From NCBI GenBank assembly GCA_947086895.1, contig CAMUAR010000035.1:1-37076 (forward strand): 37,076 nucleotides of DNA. Direction: 5' to 3'. The stretch's first letter is position 1, and every line of letters begins with the position of its first letter. The translations under genes and the position numbers were made by a program. Below the pieces are notes generated by a model. It saw only the letters and a program-made list of their open reading frames with translations. It was not told where the DNA came from and searched no databases. This DNA comes from an uncultured Lachnospiraceae bacterium. GTDB lineage: Bacteria > Bacillota > Clostridia > Lachnospirales > Lachnospiraceae. Shown here piece after piece: positions 25,654 to 33,552 of the stretch.

Positions 25654-25740
25654 TGCACCGATTCGCGCTCGACCGAAGGGAGAGCATCTTCATCTGCGAA
25701 TCGTGTGCATCCCTCGGAGAGTACCATATCGTTCCGATAT
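25654..25740 (+). repeat. Repeat unit B (type 1)
   Basis: P1 GCAC (25655-25658)/GTGC (25705-25708) with bulged T25704. P2 CGATTCGC (25659-25666)/GCGAATCG (25696-25703). P3 GCTC (25667-25670)/GAGC (25682-25685), loop GACCGAAGGGA, 10-base linker. Downstream TCCCTCGG can pair with the loop. The tail hairpin TACCATATCG TTC CGATATGGTA runs into the next palindrome. Confidence 0.85.
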
Positions 25741-25759
25741 GGTATAATATTATTATACC

Positions 25760-25808
25760 GCGCTAATTCGCATTCGACCGAAGGAAGAATAAATTCATTG
25801 TATTATAC
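25760..25808 (+). repeat. Repeat unit C (3'-truncated)
   Basis: Starts like the others: GCGC, TAATTCGC, P3 ATTC (25772-25775)/GAAT (25787-25790) around GACCGAAGGAA, then a 10-base linker. It then jumps to TATTATAC where the 3' arms of P2 and P1 should be. Confidence 0.7.
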
Positions 25809-25814
25809 TGTTTT

Positions 25815-26345
25815 CTAAAAACTTTCACAGGTACTGTAGATCAGTTCCCATCCTAAATCTTGATAAATTTTTCTTATCTCATTTTGTAATTGAACTCCAA
25901 AAACCCAAACTTCTTTTCTCCATGGATGACCAAGATATCCGTTTTCAAAGTCTTCATCAATAAAAAAATAATAATCACCATCTGGATAAAAAGACGGAAA
26001 ATATGCATAATACCCACCGTTTAAATAACGATTATCCTCTACAAAAAAACTTTGCTGTTCCTCTATATTTTCAGGATGAAACTTAAATGAACTATGCTGC
26101 CAATCCAACGCATACCACTGTTTTTTTCTGCATTGAATCAGGCTATTTCGAATCTGGCTATCCATCAAATCAATCTGCTGTTCTATCGGATGTTCTATTG
26201 CATACACAGAGTACGGTACATCAATCTGAAACGGCAGCTCCCCTGTTATAGAATGTATTTTCTGATTTTTCATAGAAGGATTAAATTTCAGCGTTTTATA
26301 AACTTTATCCCATATACAACGTTCTTCATCATCATCAATAAGCAT
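25815..26345 (-). CDS. DUF2716 protein
   Basis: 176-residue protein without a signal peptide or membrane segment. The block YALDWQHSSFKFHP, then PSFYPDGDYYFFIDEDFENGYLGHPWRKEVWVFGVQL, matches the DUF2716 pattern (ALDWQH, DGDYYxFL, GxLGHPW, FG). Function is unknown; the family is scattered in Firmicutes and often near toxin-immunity type genes, but no toxin is visible here. GAGAGG precedes the ATG by 5 bases. It sits alone between repeat array 2 and trmD, so it looks like accessory DNA. Confidence 0.75.
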   Translation of the reverse strand: MLIDDDEERCIWDKVYKTLKFNPSMKNQKIHSITGELPFQIDVPYSVYAIEHPIEQQIDLMDSQIRNSLIQCRKKQWYALDWQHSSFKFHPENIEEQQSFFVEDNRYLNGGYYAYFPSFYPDGDYYFFIDEDFENGYLGHPWRKEVWVFGVQLQNEIRKIYQDLGWELIYSTCESF

Positions 26346-26530
26346 AAAATCCTCTCTTTGTTATTTTAATAAGCAAATTTTTAATTTAGCCAATAAAAAA
26401 CGTTATTATATAATAAAATAAATATATTATTGTATACTGTGAATGATCTTTGCGAAATCTTTTTTATTCATTTCTTATGTTTTATGTATTATTAATTTTT
26501 GAAAAACCTGCAAGAGAGTGTAACAATATT

Positions 26531-26565
26531 ATAAAGTTTACATAATATTGTTATGTAAACTTTAT
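26531..26565. repeat. 15-bp perfect AT-rich palindrome, possible terminator
   Basis: ATAAAGTTTACATAA and TTATGTAAACTTTAT pair perfectly around TATTG. It lies just beyond the trmD stop codon (26602) in the minus direction and shares 16 bases with the palindrome at 1246-1275. T-rich DNA follows on both sides. Confidence 0.6.
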
Positions 26566-26601
26566 AAACTCTTATTTTTATAACTTCATTATATTATTGT
26601 A

Positions 26602-27351
26602 TTAACTTTGACTTTCTTTGTAATTTTTATAAAATTCCCATTCTTTTTTTGTCAGGTTCGCTTGTTCGATTAAATCTGGTCTCACCGCATCTGTCCGTAT
26701 CATGGATTGTCTGCGGCGCCATTCTTCAATTTTGGCATGATGCCCTGATAAAAGGACTTCTGGAACCTTTTTTCCTTCAAATATCTCTGGTCTGGTATAT
26801 TGAGGATATTCCAAAAGATTGTCGTGAAACGTTTCAACCTCCGGGGATTCCCCGTTATTTAAAACACCTGGAACAAGTCTTGCAATCACATCAATCATTA
26901 CCATCGCGGGCAGTTCGCCGCCCGTCAATACATAATCTCCAATTGAGACTTGATCTGTAACAATCGTTTCAATCGCACGCTCGTCAATCCCTTCGTAATG
27001 ACCGCACAAAAATACAAGTTCCTCCTCGGTGGCGAACTCTTTGGCAAGTTCCTGATGAAATGTCTGACCTTGAGGTGTTAAATAGATTACTCTCGGTTTC
27101 TTACAACCAGATGCAAGAATTTTTTCTTCGATCGCGCGATAACAGCGAACCACAGGTTCTGCCGCCATAACCATACCAGCGCCCCCGCCATAAGGATAAT
27201 CGTCTACACGGCGGTGTTTATCCAATGTGTAATCGCGGATATCAACAACATCAAATGCAATAATATTCTTTTGTCTGGCACGTCCAAGAATGCTTGTGTT
27301 CAGTCCATGTTCAACCATCTCTGGAAACAATGTCATCACATGAAATTTCAT
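26602..27351 (-). CDS. trmD: tRNA (guanine-N1-)-methyltransferase TrmD
   Basis: Methylates G37 next to the anticodon, preventing frameshifts. The 249 residues include the SPOUT knot region FLCGHYEGIDERAIE and SIGDYVLTGGELPAMVMIDVIARLVPGVL, and the N-terminal MKFHVMTLFPEM. GGGGGA precedes the ATG. It lies 14 bases after rimM. rplS, its common downstream neighbour, is displaced by the 23.9-26.4 kb island. Confidence 0.98.
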   Translation of the reverse strand: MKFHVMTLFPEMVEHGLNTSILGRARQKNIIAFDVVDIRDYTLDKHRRVDDYPYGGGAGMVMAAEPVVRCYRAIEEKILASGCKKPRVIYLTPQGQTFHQELAKEFATEEELVFLCGHYEGIDERAIETIVTDQVSIGDYVLTGGELPAMVMIDVIARLVPGVLNNGESPEVETFHDNLLEYPQYTRPEIFEGKKVPEVLLSGHHAKIEEWRRRQSMIRTDAVRPDLIEQANLTKKEWEFYKNYKESQS

Positions 27352-27365
27352 CTGTTCCCCCGTTC

Positions 27366-27875
27366 CTAATCCATAAGCCCCGGCATAATATAAGCTACAA
27401 TCTTTTTTTCCTCTACATTTACTTCTTTGATGCAGTCGTCAATCAAAGGCAGCAGGACTTCTTTTCCTTCTGGAATCTCCACAACAAAAACATCATTCGC
27501 ACCGGTTTCCAGCACATCTTTTAATATGCCAAATTTATTTCCGTTCTCCTCATATACCGTACTTCCAATAATATCGCAAAAGAAAAATTCGCCCTCCTCC
27601 AACGGTACTGCATTTTCTCTTGTCACAAGCAGATCATGCCCACGGTACTTTTCAACTGCTTCTATACTGTCCAGTCCTTTAAATTTTAAAATAACCTGGT
27701 TTTTAAAAAATGAAACATTTTCAATCTCAAGGGAAATCGTTCCCTTTCCAGTATCCAAAAGCACTTCTGCAAGGTCGAGAAAACGCGCTGCATCGTCCGT
27801 TGTAGGAAATACTTTTACTCCTCCGTTTATACCATGTGTTGTTGTAATCACACCAACCCTTAAATAATCTTCCAT
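27366..27875 (-). CDS. rimM: 16S rRNA processing protein RimM
   Basis: Assists 30S head maturation through S19. 169 residues with N-terminal [21 protein letters not shown] and the PRC-barrel part [43 protein letters not shown] precedes the ATG. A 322-base gap and a terminator separate it from khpA, so rimM-trmD probably has its own promoter, but none is clear. Confidence 0.97.
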   Translation of the reverse strand: MEDYLRVGVITTTHGINGGVKVFPTTDDAARFLDLAEVLLDTGKGTISLEIENVSFFKNQVILKFKGLDSIEAVEKYRGHDLLVTRENAVPLEEGEFFFCDIIGSTVYEENGNKFGILKDVLETGANDVFVVEIPEGKEVLLPLIDDCIKEVNVEEKKIVAYIMPGLMD

Positions 27876-27917
27876 AAAGCCCCCTTTTTATTATCCATAC
27901 GGTTGAACCACGCTGCC

Positions 27918-27950
27918 AACTTCAACTTTTCTGTAATTTTACTTGAAGTT
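27918..27950 (-). other. Hairpin in the rimM leader; remainder of the 322-base gap
   Basis: AACTTCAA (27918-27925) pairs with TTGAAGTT (27943-27950). A TTGACA on the minus strand at 27980-27975 lacks a good -10 partner. Beyond this and the khpA terminator I see nothing in 27876-28197. Confidence 0.35.
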
Positions 27951-28161
27951 CTATCTTCTCTAATAACACAGATTTGTCAATATTATCGATACTTGTGCAA
28001 TCTGCAAAAGCATACGACAGGATCAATTTCATGTATGAATTAGCAGAAATATCTATTTTATATTATTGTTTATATTATAAAATCTCGAAAAATTTACAAA
28101 CTATTATATATTAAAAAATGTATTTTTCTTATAAAAAAATAATATTAAAACATATCAGAAA

Positions 28162-28187
28162 AGGATGGAAAATTCCTATTCCATCCT
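28162..28187 (-). terminator. Terminator after khpA
   Basis: Stem AGGATGGAA (28162-28170)/TTCCATCCT (28179-28187), 9 bp, with an 8-base loop and TTTT following on the minus strand. It sits 11 bases past the khpA stop. Confidence 0.75.
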
Positions 28188-28197
28188 CCTCATAAAA

Positions 28198-28428
28198 CTA
28201 TTGTAATATCTCAACAATTACTTTTTTGTCATCCTTCGCTGCAGCCGCTTTCACTACAGTACGGATCGACTTGGCAATGCGGCCCTGTTTGCCGATTACT
28301 TTGCCCATATCGTCCTGTGCAACTTTCAACTCCACAACAAGAGCTTTCTCTGTTTCTGTTTCTGTTACGACAACTTCTTCGGGATGATCAACAAGCGACA
28401 TAGCAATTACCTGGACGAGTTCTTTCAT
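28198..28428 (-). CDS. khpA: KH-domain RNA-binding protein KhpA
   Basis: 76-residue KH protein with the GxxG loop in DMGKVIGKQGRIAKSIR. Homologues (KhpA/YlqC) pair with KhpB/Jag and affect cell division and elongation through RNA binding. GGAGG lies 9 bases before the ATG. It is 17 bases after rpsP, its standard partner. Confidence 0.95.
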   Translation of the reverse strand: MKELVQVIAMSLVDHPEEVVVTETETEKALVVELKVAQDDMGKVIGKQGRIAKSIRTVVKAAAAKDDKKVIVEILQ

Positions 28429-28445
28429 TTCATTCTACCTCCAGA

Positions 28446-28691
28446 CTATTTTACAATGCCAGCCTTCTTGAACAACCTGCTGACTGTATCCGTAGGCTGC
28501 GCCCCGTTATCCAGCCACTTCTTTGTCTCCTCAACATTGACACTAAAAGCGGTCGGCTCCTTCATCGGGTCATAAGTGCCAAGCTCCGCGATAAATTTGC
28601 CATCGCGCGGAGATCTGGAATCTGCAACAATCACTCTATAAAAAGGAGCTTTCTTCTGTCCCATCCTCTTCAATCTGATCTTTACTGCCAT
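28446..28691 (-). CDS. rpsP: 30S ribosomal protein S16 (bS16)
   Basis: Small-subunit assembly protein, 81 residues, starting [41 protein letters not shown], diagnostic for bS16. AGGAGG precedes the ATG. TTGCAC and TATAGA upstream (18-base spacing) could form a weak promoter in the ffh-rpsP gap. Confidence 0.98.
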   Translation of the reverse strand: MAVKIRLKRMGQKKAPFYRVIVADSRSPRDGKFIAELGTYDPMKEPTAFSVNVEETKKWLDNGAQPTDTVSRLFKKAGIVK

Positions 28692-28755
28692 GATATTTCA
28701 CCTCCTTTAAAAAAAACTCTATATTGGCATTGCACCATTCAGTGCAAGAATACCC

Positions 28756-30117
28756 TTATAAACCAAACGGCAATTTAAAACGGCGTTTTCCTTTGCTTTT
28801 GCCGCCAAACAAGCCCGACATCTGTTTCATCATCTTTCTGGATTGCTCAAACTGTTTCATCACACGATTGACTTCACTGATATCAACACCTGCGCCTGCG
28901 GCGATTCTTTTCTTTCGGGAAATATTGATAATATCTGGATTTGTGCGTTCTTTTATGGTCATTGAATGAATAATTGCCTCCATCTTTTTCATGGCAACTT
29001 CACTCTCCCCAAGCGCCTCATCATCAATCTTTGCGCCGCCCATCATCTCGCCCGGCAGCATTTTCATAATCTCTGCAACGCCGCCGATCTTTTTCATCTG
29101 CTGCATCTGCTCAAGAAAATCGTTAAAATCAAATTCTGCTTTTTTAATTTTCTTTTCAAGTTCTTTTGCTTTTGTCTCATCATAATCTGCCTGAACTTTA
29201 TCGATCAGAGTAAGCACATCGCCCATGCCAAGAATACGCGACGCCATGCGGTCTGGATAAAACTGTTCCAAATCGGAAAGCTTTTCACCCATACCGATGT
29301 ATAAAATCGGTTTGCCTGTCACAGCTCTTACAGACAACGCTGCACCGCCTCTTGTATCACCGTCAAGTTTTGTCAAAATAACGCCCGTGATCTCAATGCG
29401 CGAATTAAATGTTTCTGCCACATTTACTGCATCCTGACCTGTCATAGCATCAACAGTAAGAATTGTATGGTCAACCGAGACAGCTTCCTTAATTTCGACA
29501 AGCTCCTGCATCATTTCTTCATCAATATGCAATCGTCCTGCCGTATCGATAATTATAACATTATTTCCGTTTTTTTGCGCGTGCGCCATCGCTGCGCGGA
29601 CAATATCTGCTGGTTTATAATCTGTTCCCATAGAAAACATTGGGACATCCTGCTTTTTTGCATTGACTGCCAGCTGCTCAATCGCCGCAGGCCGGTAGAT
29701 ATCACACGCGACAAGCAGCGGCTTTTTTCCTTTGGATTTAAATTTGCCTGCAAGTTTCGCTGTCGTCGTTGTTTTACCTGCGCCCTGCAAACCGCACATC
29801 ATAATAATCGTAATATCATTTCCAGGCTTTAGAGTGATTTCCGTTGTCTCATCACCCATCAGGCGCACCATTTCCTCGTTGACGATCTTAATTACCATCT
29901 GTCCTGGAGTCAGGCTCTGTAAAACCTCCTCGCCAACCGCACGCCCCTGCACAGAGCTGATAAAGTCTTTGACAACTTTAAAATTAACATCCGCTTCCAG
30001 CAGTGCCATCTTCACTTCTCTAAGCGCAGTCTTAACGTCCGCTTCCGACAGCTTGCCTTTGCCGCGAAGGTTTTTAAACACATTTTGAAGTTTCTCTGAC
30101 AAGCTCTCAAATGCCAT
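28756..30117 (-). CDS. ffh: Signal recognition particle protein Ffh (SRP54)
   Basis: GTPase of the signal recognition particle that binds SRP RNA and nascent signal sequences. The 453 residues comprise the N domain, a G domain with GLQGAGKTTTTAKLA from residue 109, DTAGRL and TKLDGDTRGGA, and a methionine-rich M domain from about 296 ending in basic KSKGKRRFKLPFGL. GAGG lies upstream of the ATG, and a TGCCG/CGGCA hairpin is 14 bases upstream. It follows ylxM by 42 bases. The SRP RNA gene is not in the window. Confidence 0.98.
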   Translation of the reverse strand: MAFESLSEKLQNVFKNLRGKGKLSEADVKTALREVKMALLEADVNFKVVKDFISSVQGRAVGEEVLQSLTPGQMVIKIVNEEMVRLMGDETTEITLKPGNDITIIMMCGLQGAGKTTTTAKLAGKFKSKGKKPLLVACDIYRPAAIEQLAVNAKKQDVPMFSMGTDYKPADIVRAAMAHAQKNGNNVIIIDTAGRLHIDEEMMQELVEIKEAVSVDHTILTVDAMTGQDAVNVAETFNSRIEITGVILTKLDGDTRGGAALSVRAVTGKPILYIGMGEKLSDLEQFYPDRMASRILGMGDVLTLIDKVQADYDETKAKELEKKIKKAEFDFNDFLEQMQQMKKIGGVAEIMKMLPGEMMGGAKIDDEALGESEVAMKKMEAIIHSMTIKERTNPDIINISRKKRIAAGAGVDISEVNRVMKQFEQSRKMMKQMSGLFGGKSKGKRRFKLPFGL

Positions 30118-30131
30118 GCTATCCTCACTTC

Positions 30132-30147
30132 TGCCGTCGATACGGCA
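30132..30147 (-). promoter_or_regulatory. Leader hairpin before ffh (recurrent module)
   Basis: TGCCG-N6-CGGCA stem-loop, followed by GAAGTGAGGATAGC and ATG; same spacing as at rsfS. Confidence 0.5.
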
Positions 30148-30159
30148 AGCTATAAATCA

Positions 30160-30537
30160 TTAAAGCTCCCTAAGCATCTGCTCAGAAATTTCAGCGATTT
30201 CTCTCACCTGACTGGCATCTCCACTCTCCAGCACTTTCTCTGCAATATCTTTGATATCTGCAATATGCTTTTTTGCCAGTTCAAATTTCTCCGCGAGCTT
30301 AAGCTTGCTTTCATATTCCTTTAACGCCTTTGTACAGCGCCGGATAATATCATGTACACCCTGTCTGCTGATTCCCGCCTCGTCTGCGATCTCAGCCAAC
30401 GAAAGGTCGTTCTGCACGTAATTTTCAAAAATTTGTCGTTTATGTTCCCCAAGCAATTCGCCGTAAAAATCATATAAAATGGACAATTGACAAAATTCTT
30501 CCAATTTGTCCTTTTTTGTATCTTGCTCTGCCAACAT
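30160..30537 (-). CDS. ylxM: YlxM, helix-turn-helix protein of the SRP operon
   Basis: 125-residue UPF0122 protein with a sigma-70 region-4-like HTH (LSLAEIADEAGISRQGVHDIIRRC) and a helical C-terminus. Homologues modulate SRP activity, likely by binding Ffh/SRP RNA. AGGGG lies 6 bases upstream of the ATG but is buried in an 11-bp leader hairpin. It is the first gene of ylxM-ffh, with a clear promoter at 30576-30604. Confidence 0.95.
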   Translation of the reverse strand: MLAEQDTKKDKLEEFCQLSILYDFYGELLGEHKRQIFENYVQNDLSLAEIADEAGISRQGVHDIIRRCTKALKEYESKLKLAEKFELAKKHIADIKDIAEKVLESGDASQVREIAEISEQMLREL

Positions 30538-30543
30538 AAAACA

Positions 30544-30572
30544 CCCCTGTAAAGTTTTTTTCTTTACAGGGG
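30544..30572 (-). promoter_or_regulatory. Leader hairpin sequestering the ylxM ribosome binding site
   Basis: In the RNA, CCCCTGTAAAG pairs with CTTTACAGGGG (11 bp) around a loop of seven A. The 3' arm holds the AGGGG of ylxM. The predicted transcript starts within a few bases of the 5' arm. Confidence 0.7.
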
Positions 30573-30575
30573 GAC

Positions 30576-30604
30576 AGTATAAGCGATAAATTATATTTTG
30601 TCAA
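30576..30604 (-). promoter_or_regulatory. ylxM-ffh promoter
   Basis: TTGACA (30604-30599), 17-base spacer, TATACT (30581-30576) on the minus strand. Confidence 0.8.
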
Positions 30605-30693
30605 GCATAAATTAAAATTTTCTGCAAATCTTTTCTGTATGTTTTTAAATTATACCAGGTTCTCTTTTTTTGTTAAAAAATATTATGTTTTCA

Positions 30694-31722
30694 TCAATAA
30701 TCTTCGTAAGTTCGTTTTCTTATCGAGATAAGAACGACCACAATTGCAAGAACAGCTACTGCAGATACTACAGCGATCACATAGGGAACTACCGATACTC
30801 CGTCATAATGAACGGAATTGATATCGAAAACTTCCACCTCGATATCTTCAAGCAAAGAAGAATCATTATTGTTATCGACCAATGCTTCCACAGAGCCTCC
30901 AAGAGATTCCACCAACACCTTGTCCGCCTGAAGCTGATCCATCACTACCGTGCCGTCCATCAGCCGAAAATTAACTTGGGATAAATTGATATTCGCTTCA
31001 TCACTGCTGGCTGTATTCCACCAGGAACCATATCCAAACGATAACGTGTCAGCACCGGACAGCCATTTTAACACCTGTGAAAAATCAGAATCCGATGTAT
31101 AATCGCCCGATCCGCGAAATTCATCGTCCAAGATCGTCTGATCATAACAAAAAGTATCGTTTGAATATACGGCGAACCCAGAAGGAGTTAATTCAATTCG
31201 AATTTTTGCCCCGTCTTTAATATAATCGTCAACAATGGAATAGTTAAATAAATTGGCATCAAAAAAACCACCAAACGGAGCGCTGTTAAAACCAAGATAA
31301 GATCCTGGTGTAAAATACAATCTCCCATCGTAATCTCCGCTTCCAATGAAGGAAAAGATCGTGCCAAGCACGTGAACTTCCCATGTTGGTTTTGCATAAA
31401 ATTCTAAAATAACTCCCTGGGAAGTATCTTTTCCCAAAAATGGATTTTCATAAGAATAAACCGGCGTAAATGTTCCTGTTCTTTCCGAGTGCAATGACAG
31501 ATCGATCATTTCCACATTTACATAATTATCGGGGTTGATTGTCGGCACCGGATTTTCTTCGGAATCAGACTCAGAATCCTGATCGGAAACTGATGCATCG
31601 ATATCTTCCTCTGGTTCTGTCGCACTTTCCTGCTCCCCGTCCATCTGCGCCGCCTCTATTTTTTCCGCTGGAGCAAAAATCAGACTGCCAATAAAAAGAA
31701 TTATCAAAAATATCTTTTTCAT
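30694..31722 (-). CDS. Exported type I membrane protein with ConA/LamG-like domain
   Basis: 342 residues. A signal peptide covers about 1-24 (MKKIFLIILFIGSLIFAPAE). An acidic, disordered stretch (about 28-62) leads to a beta-rich domain containing GVILEFYAKPTWEVHVLGTIFSFIGSGDYDGRLYFTPGS, which looks like a concanavalin-like jelly-roll. A C-terminal transmembrane helix (about 312-334) ends in RKRTYEDY, so the domain faces outside. GGAGG lies 14 bases before the ATG, a long spacing. It follows the chemoreceptor gene by 63 bases with no terminator, so it may be co-transcribed. The ligand is unknown. Confidence 0.7.
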   Translation of the reverse strand: MKKIFLIILFIGSLIFAPAEKIEAAQMDGEQESATEPEEDIDASVSDQDSESDSEENPVPTINPDNYVNVEMIDLSLHSERTGTFTPVYSYENPFLGKDTSQGVILEFYAKPTWEVHVLGTIFSFIGSGDYDGRLYFTPGSYLGFNSAPFGGFFDANLFNYSIVDDYIKDGAKIRIELTPSGFAVYSNDTFCYDQTILDDEFRGSGDYTSDSDFSQVLKWLSGADTLSFGYGSWWNTASSDEANINLSQVNFRLMDGTVVMDQLQADKVLVESLGGSVEALVDNNNDSSLLEDIEVEVFDINSVHYDGVSVVPYVIAVVSAVAVLAIVVVLISIRKRTYEDY

Positions 31723-31785
31723 TTTTTTCTTGTATTCCTCCGCATATTTAATTTTTCTTTTTGAACCTATAAATATTTTTCGCTG

Positions 31786-33498
31786 TTACAGGTTGGTAAA
31801 TGCATCTGCCTGCCTTTTCAATTTCTGTACAACCTGTACACTGGATTCAACATTTTTCTGTACCTGATTGATTTCTACAACAAGTCTTGTTGTACTTTGT
31901 GCTGTCACAGAAATCCCATGAGTGGATTCTTCTACAGCTGTAGAAATCTGATTCATCTGTTCTACTAATTTGGTAATATGATCGGTCAGCAGTTTCATCT
32001 TCGACAAACAATGATCCATCGCTCCGCTCACTCCTTCCGCATCTTTGCGGTACTGCTGCCCAGAAGTTGCGTAATTATCGTAATCTGGCAAGATTGTTGA
32101 AGAAATATACTCAACAATTCGGTTTGCATTGGAACTTAAGTCATTTACTGCATTTACCACAACGCTATTAATATGCTGGATTTTATTTGCTGTTTCACGG
32201 CTGCTGTCCGCTAAGTTTCGAATTTCCTCCGCGACAACAACAAATCCTTTTCCCACCTCGCCTGCACGTGCCGCTTCAATGGATGCATTTAATGCCAAAA
32301 GGTTTGTCTGACCTGAAATTTCCAAAATTTCGTTTGTCAGTTCATTTACTTTTGCCACACTGCGGCTGTTCTCAATTGCCTGGTTTAACCGGTCTAAAAT
32401 CACGCTCAGCATATCGTTGGTTCCTTCTTTGTTCATAACAGCCACGCGCTCTAACTCTTCTGCTCTTTTTTTCATCTCCACAGTATGTTCGTAAATATTG
32501 TTGGCGATCCCCGTCGCATCATTCACATCTTCACCGACAGAAACTGTGCGGGAATTTAATCCGCTGATCGTATTCGATACGAGATCCATCTTTGCTGAAA
32601 CATCTGCCATTGTAGAAGAAATATCGCTGGAATCCACATTTGCTTTTGTGATACTGTCTGTTACTACCGAAAACGTTTTTCCAAGTTCCCCAGACGACGA
32701 GACAATTTCACTCATAATCTGCTGCAATGTCGCGATAAAAAGATTTATGCCTTTTACAAGCATTCCCACTTCGTCCAAGGTATGTACCGAAACTCTCTGG
32801 GTCAAATCGCCTTTTTTCCATTTAATCTTTTCGGTAATTTCATTTAATTTTTTTTCATAAGCAACCGTTGGACCAACAATTGTTTTTAATGAAATAACAA
32901 CACTGGCAAAAAAGATAATTGTGATAATTGCCAGCATACCAAAGGCAATTGCAACCGCATTTGTGTAAATCACATCCTGCTTGCCTTTTGCCATACCAAT
33001 ATTGATCTGCTCCCGTTCAATCAGACCTTTGACCTCACTGTTTAGTTCTCCAAAAATCTCCGAAAGCACTCCATTTACCTTTACAGCAACTTCCCGTGTA
33101 TTATTTGTAACACTAAGCCGTATCGTGTCTTGATAAATTTCCATGTACTCCTGATAAGCTTGTGAAAGCCCCTGATAAGTAGCGCGGTTGTCGCCGATTT
33201 CTCCATATTTTTCAATATAGGCTTTCAGCTTCGCAGTGGAAACCTTAATGCTTTGTTCTACTTTATCCTTATCTTCTTTTGTGCTCATAACACTGTGTGT
33301 CAACAAAAGTTGTTGCATTTCTTCCACATTGGCAGAAATTGAGTCCAATACAAGGATAATTGGCAGTTTTTGGGCTGCTATTTCATTGCCCGCTTCACCG
33401 AGCTGTCTTAAAGAAACCAGCGCGATAAGAGAAGAGGCGATACCAACCAGCGCAGTCAGCAATAATGGGACAATAACTTTTGTCTTTAAACTTTTCAT
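31786..33498 (-). CDS. Methyl-accepting chemotaxis protein
   Basis: Membrane chemoreceptor of 570 residues. Transmembrane helix 1 (about 8-30) and helix 2 (178-203) flank an extracytoplasmic four-helix-bundle-type sensor domain. HAMP covers about 204-262. The cytoplasmic signalling domain has the conserved hairpin tip [38 protein letters not shown] at about 393-430, which contacts CheA/CheW. The signal it senses is unknown. A TTGTAG-N17-TATAAC promoter lies upstream. No other chemotaxis gene is in the window. Confidence 0.95.
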   Translation of the reverse strand: MKSLKTKVIVPLLLTALVGIASSLIALVSLRQLGEAGNEIAAQKLPIILVLDSISANVEEMQQLLLTHSVMSTKEDKDKVEQSIKVSTAKLKAYIEKYGEIGDNRATYQGLSQAYQEYMEIYQDTIRLSVTNNTREVAVKVNGVLSEIFGELNSEVKGLIEREQINIGMAKGKQDVIYTNAVAIAFGMLAIITIIFFASVVISLKTIVGPTVAYEKKLNEITEKIKWKKGDLTQRVSVHTLDEVGMLVKGINLFIATLQQIMSEIVSSSGELGKTFSVVTDSITKANVDSSDISSTMADVSAKMDLVSNTISGLNSRTVSVGEDVNDATGIANNIYEHTVEMKKRAEELERVAVMNKEGTNDMLSVILDRLNQAIENSRSVAKVNELTNEILEISGQTNLLALNASIEAARAGEVGKGFVVVAEEIRNLADSSRETANKIQHINSVVVNAVNDLSSNANRIVEYISSTILPDYDNYATSGQQYRKDAEGVSGAMDHCLSKMKLLTDHITKLVEQMNQISTAVEESTHGISVTAQSTTRLVVEINQVQKNVESSVQVVQKLKRQADAFTNL

Positions 33499-33523
33499 TT
33501 GACCTAAGACCCTCTTTCTGTTT

Positions 33524-33552
33524 GTTATAAACGAATAAAGATGCCACTACAA
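33524..33552 (-). promoter_or_regulatory. Chemoreceptor gene promoter
   Basis: TTGTAG (33552-33547), 17-base spacer, TATAAC (33529-33524) on the minus strand. It resembles the vegetative class, not the flagellar sigma class. Confidence 0.55.

Larger units (their letters stand above)
25516..25808 (+). repeat. Structured repeat array 2 (two full units and a truncated third)
   Basis: Order: palindrome (25516-25541, arms GGTATAATATC/GATATTATACC, loop GCCA), type-2 unit A, an identical palindrome (25628-25653), type-1 unit B, a shortened palindrome (25741-25759), truncated unit C, ending with TATTATAC. The period is 112-113 bases. It fills the gap between the amidase and the DUF2716 gene, both on the opposite strand. 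Confidence 0.9.

Noticed and set aside
25654..25740. tRNA-like gene
   Set aside because: The stem-loop nest has no cloverleaf, no anticodon arm and no T-loop sequence.
25516..25808. CRISPR array
   Set aside because: Period is about 112 bases, repeated and intervening parts are both conserved, and units fold into long stems; no spacers and no cas genes.
27876..28197. Riboswitch or small RNA in the gap before rimM
   Set aside because: Only a weak 8-bp hairpin and the khpA terminator are visible; no conserved aptamer sequence.
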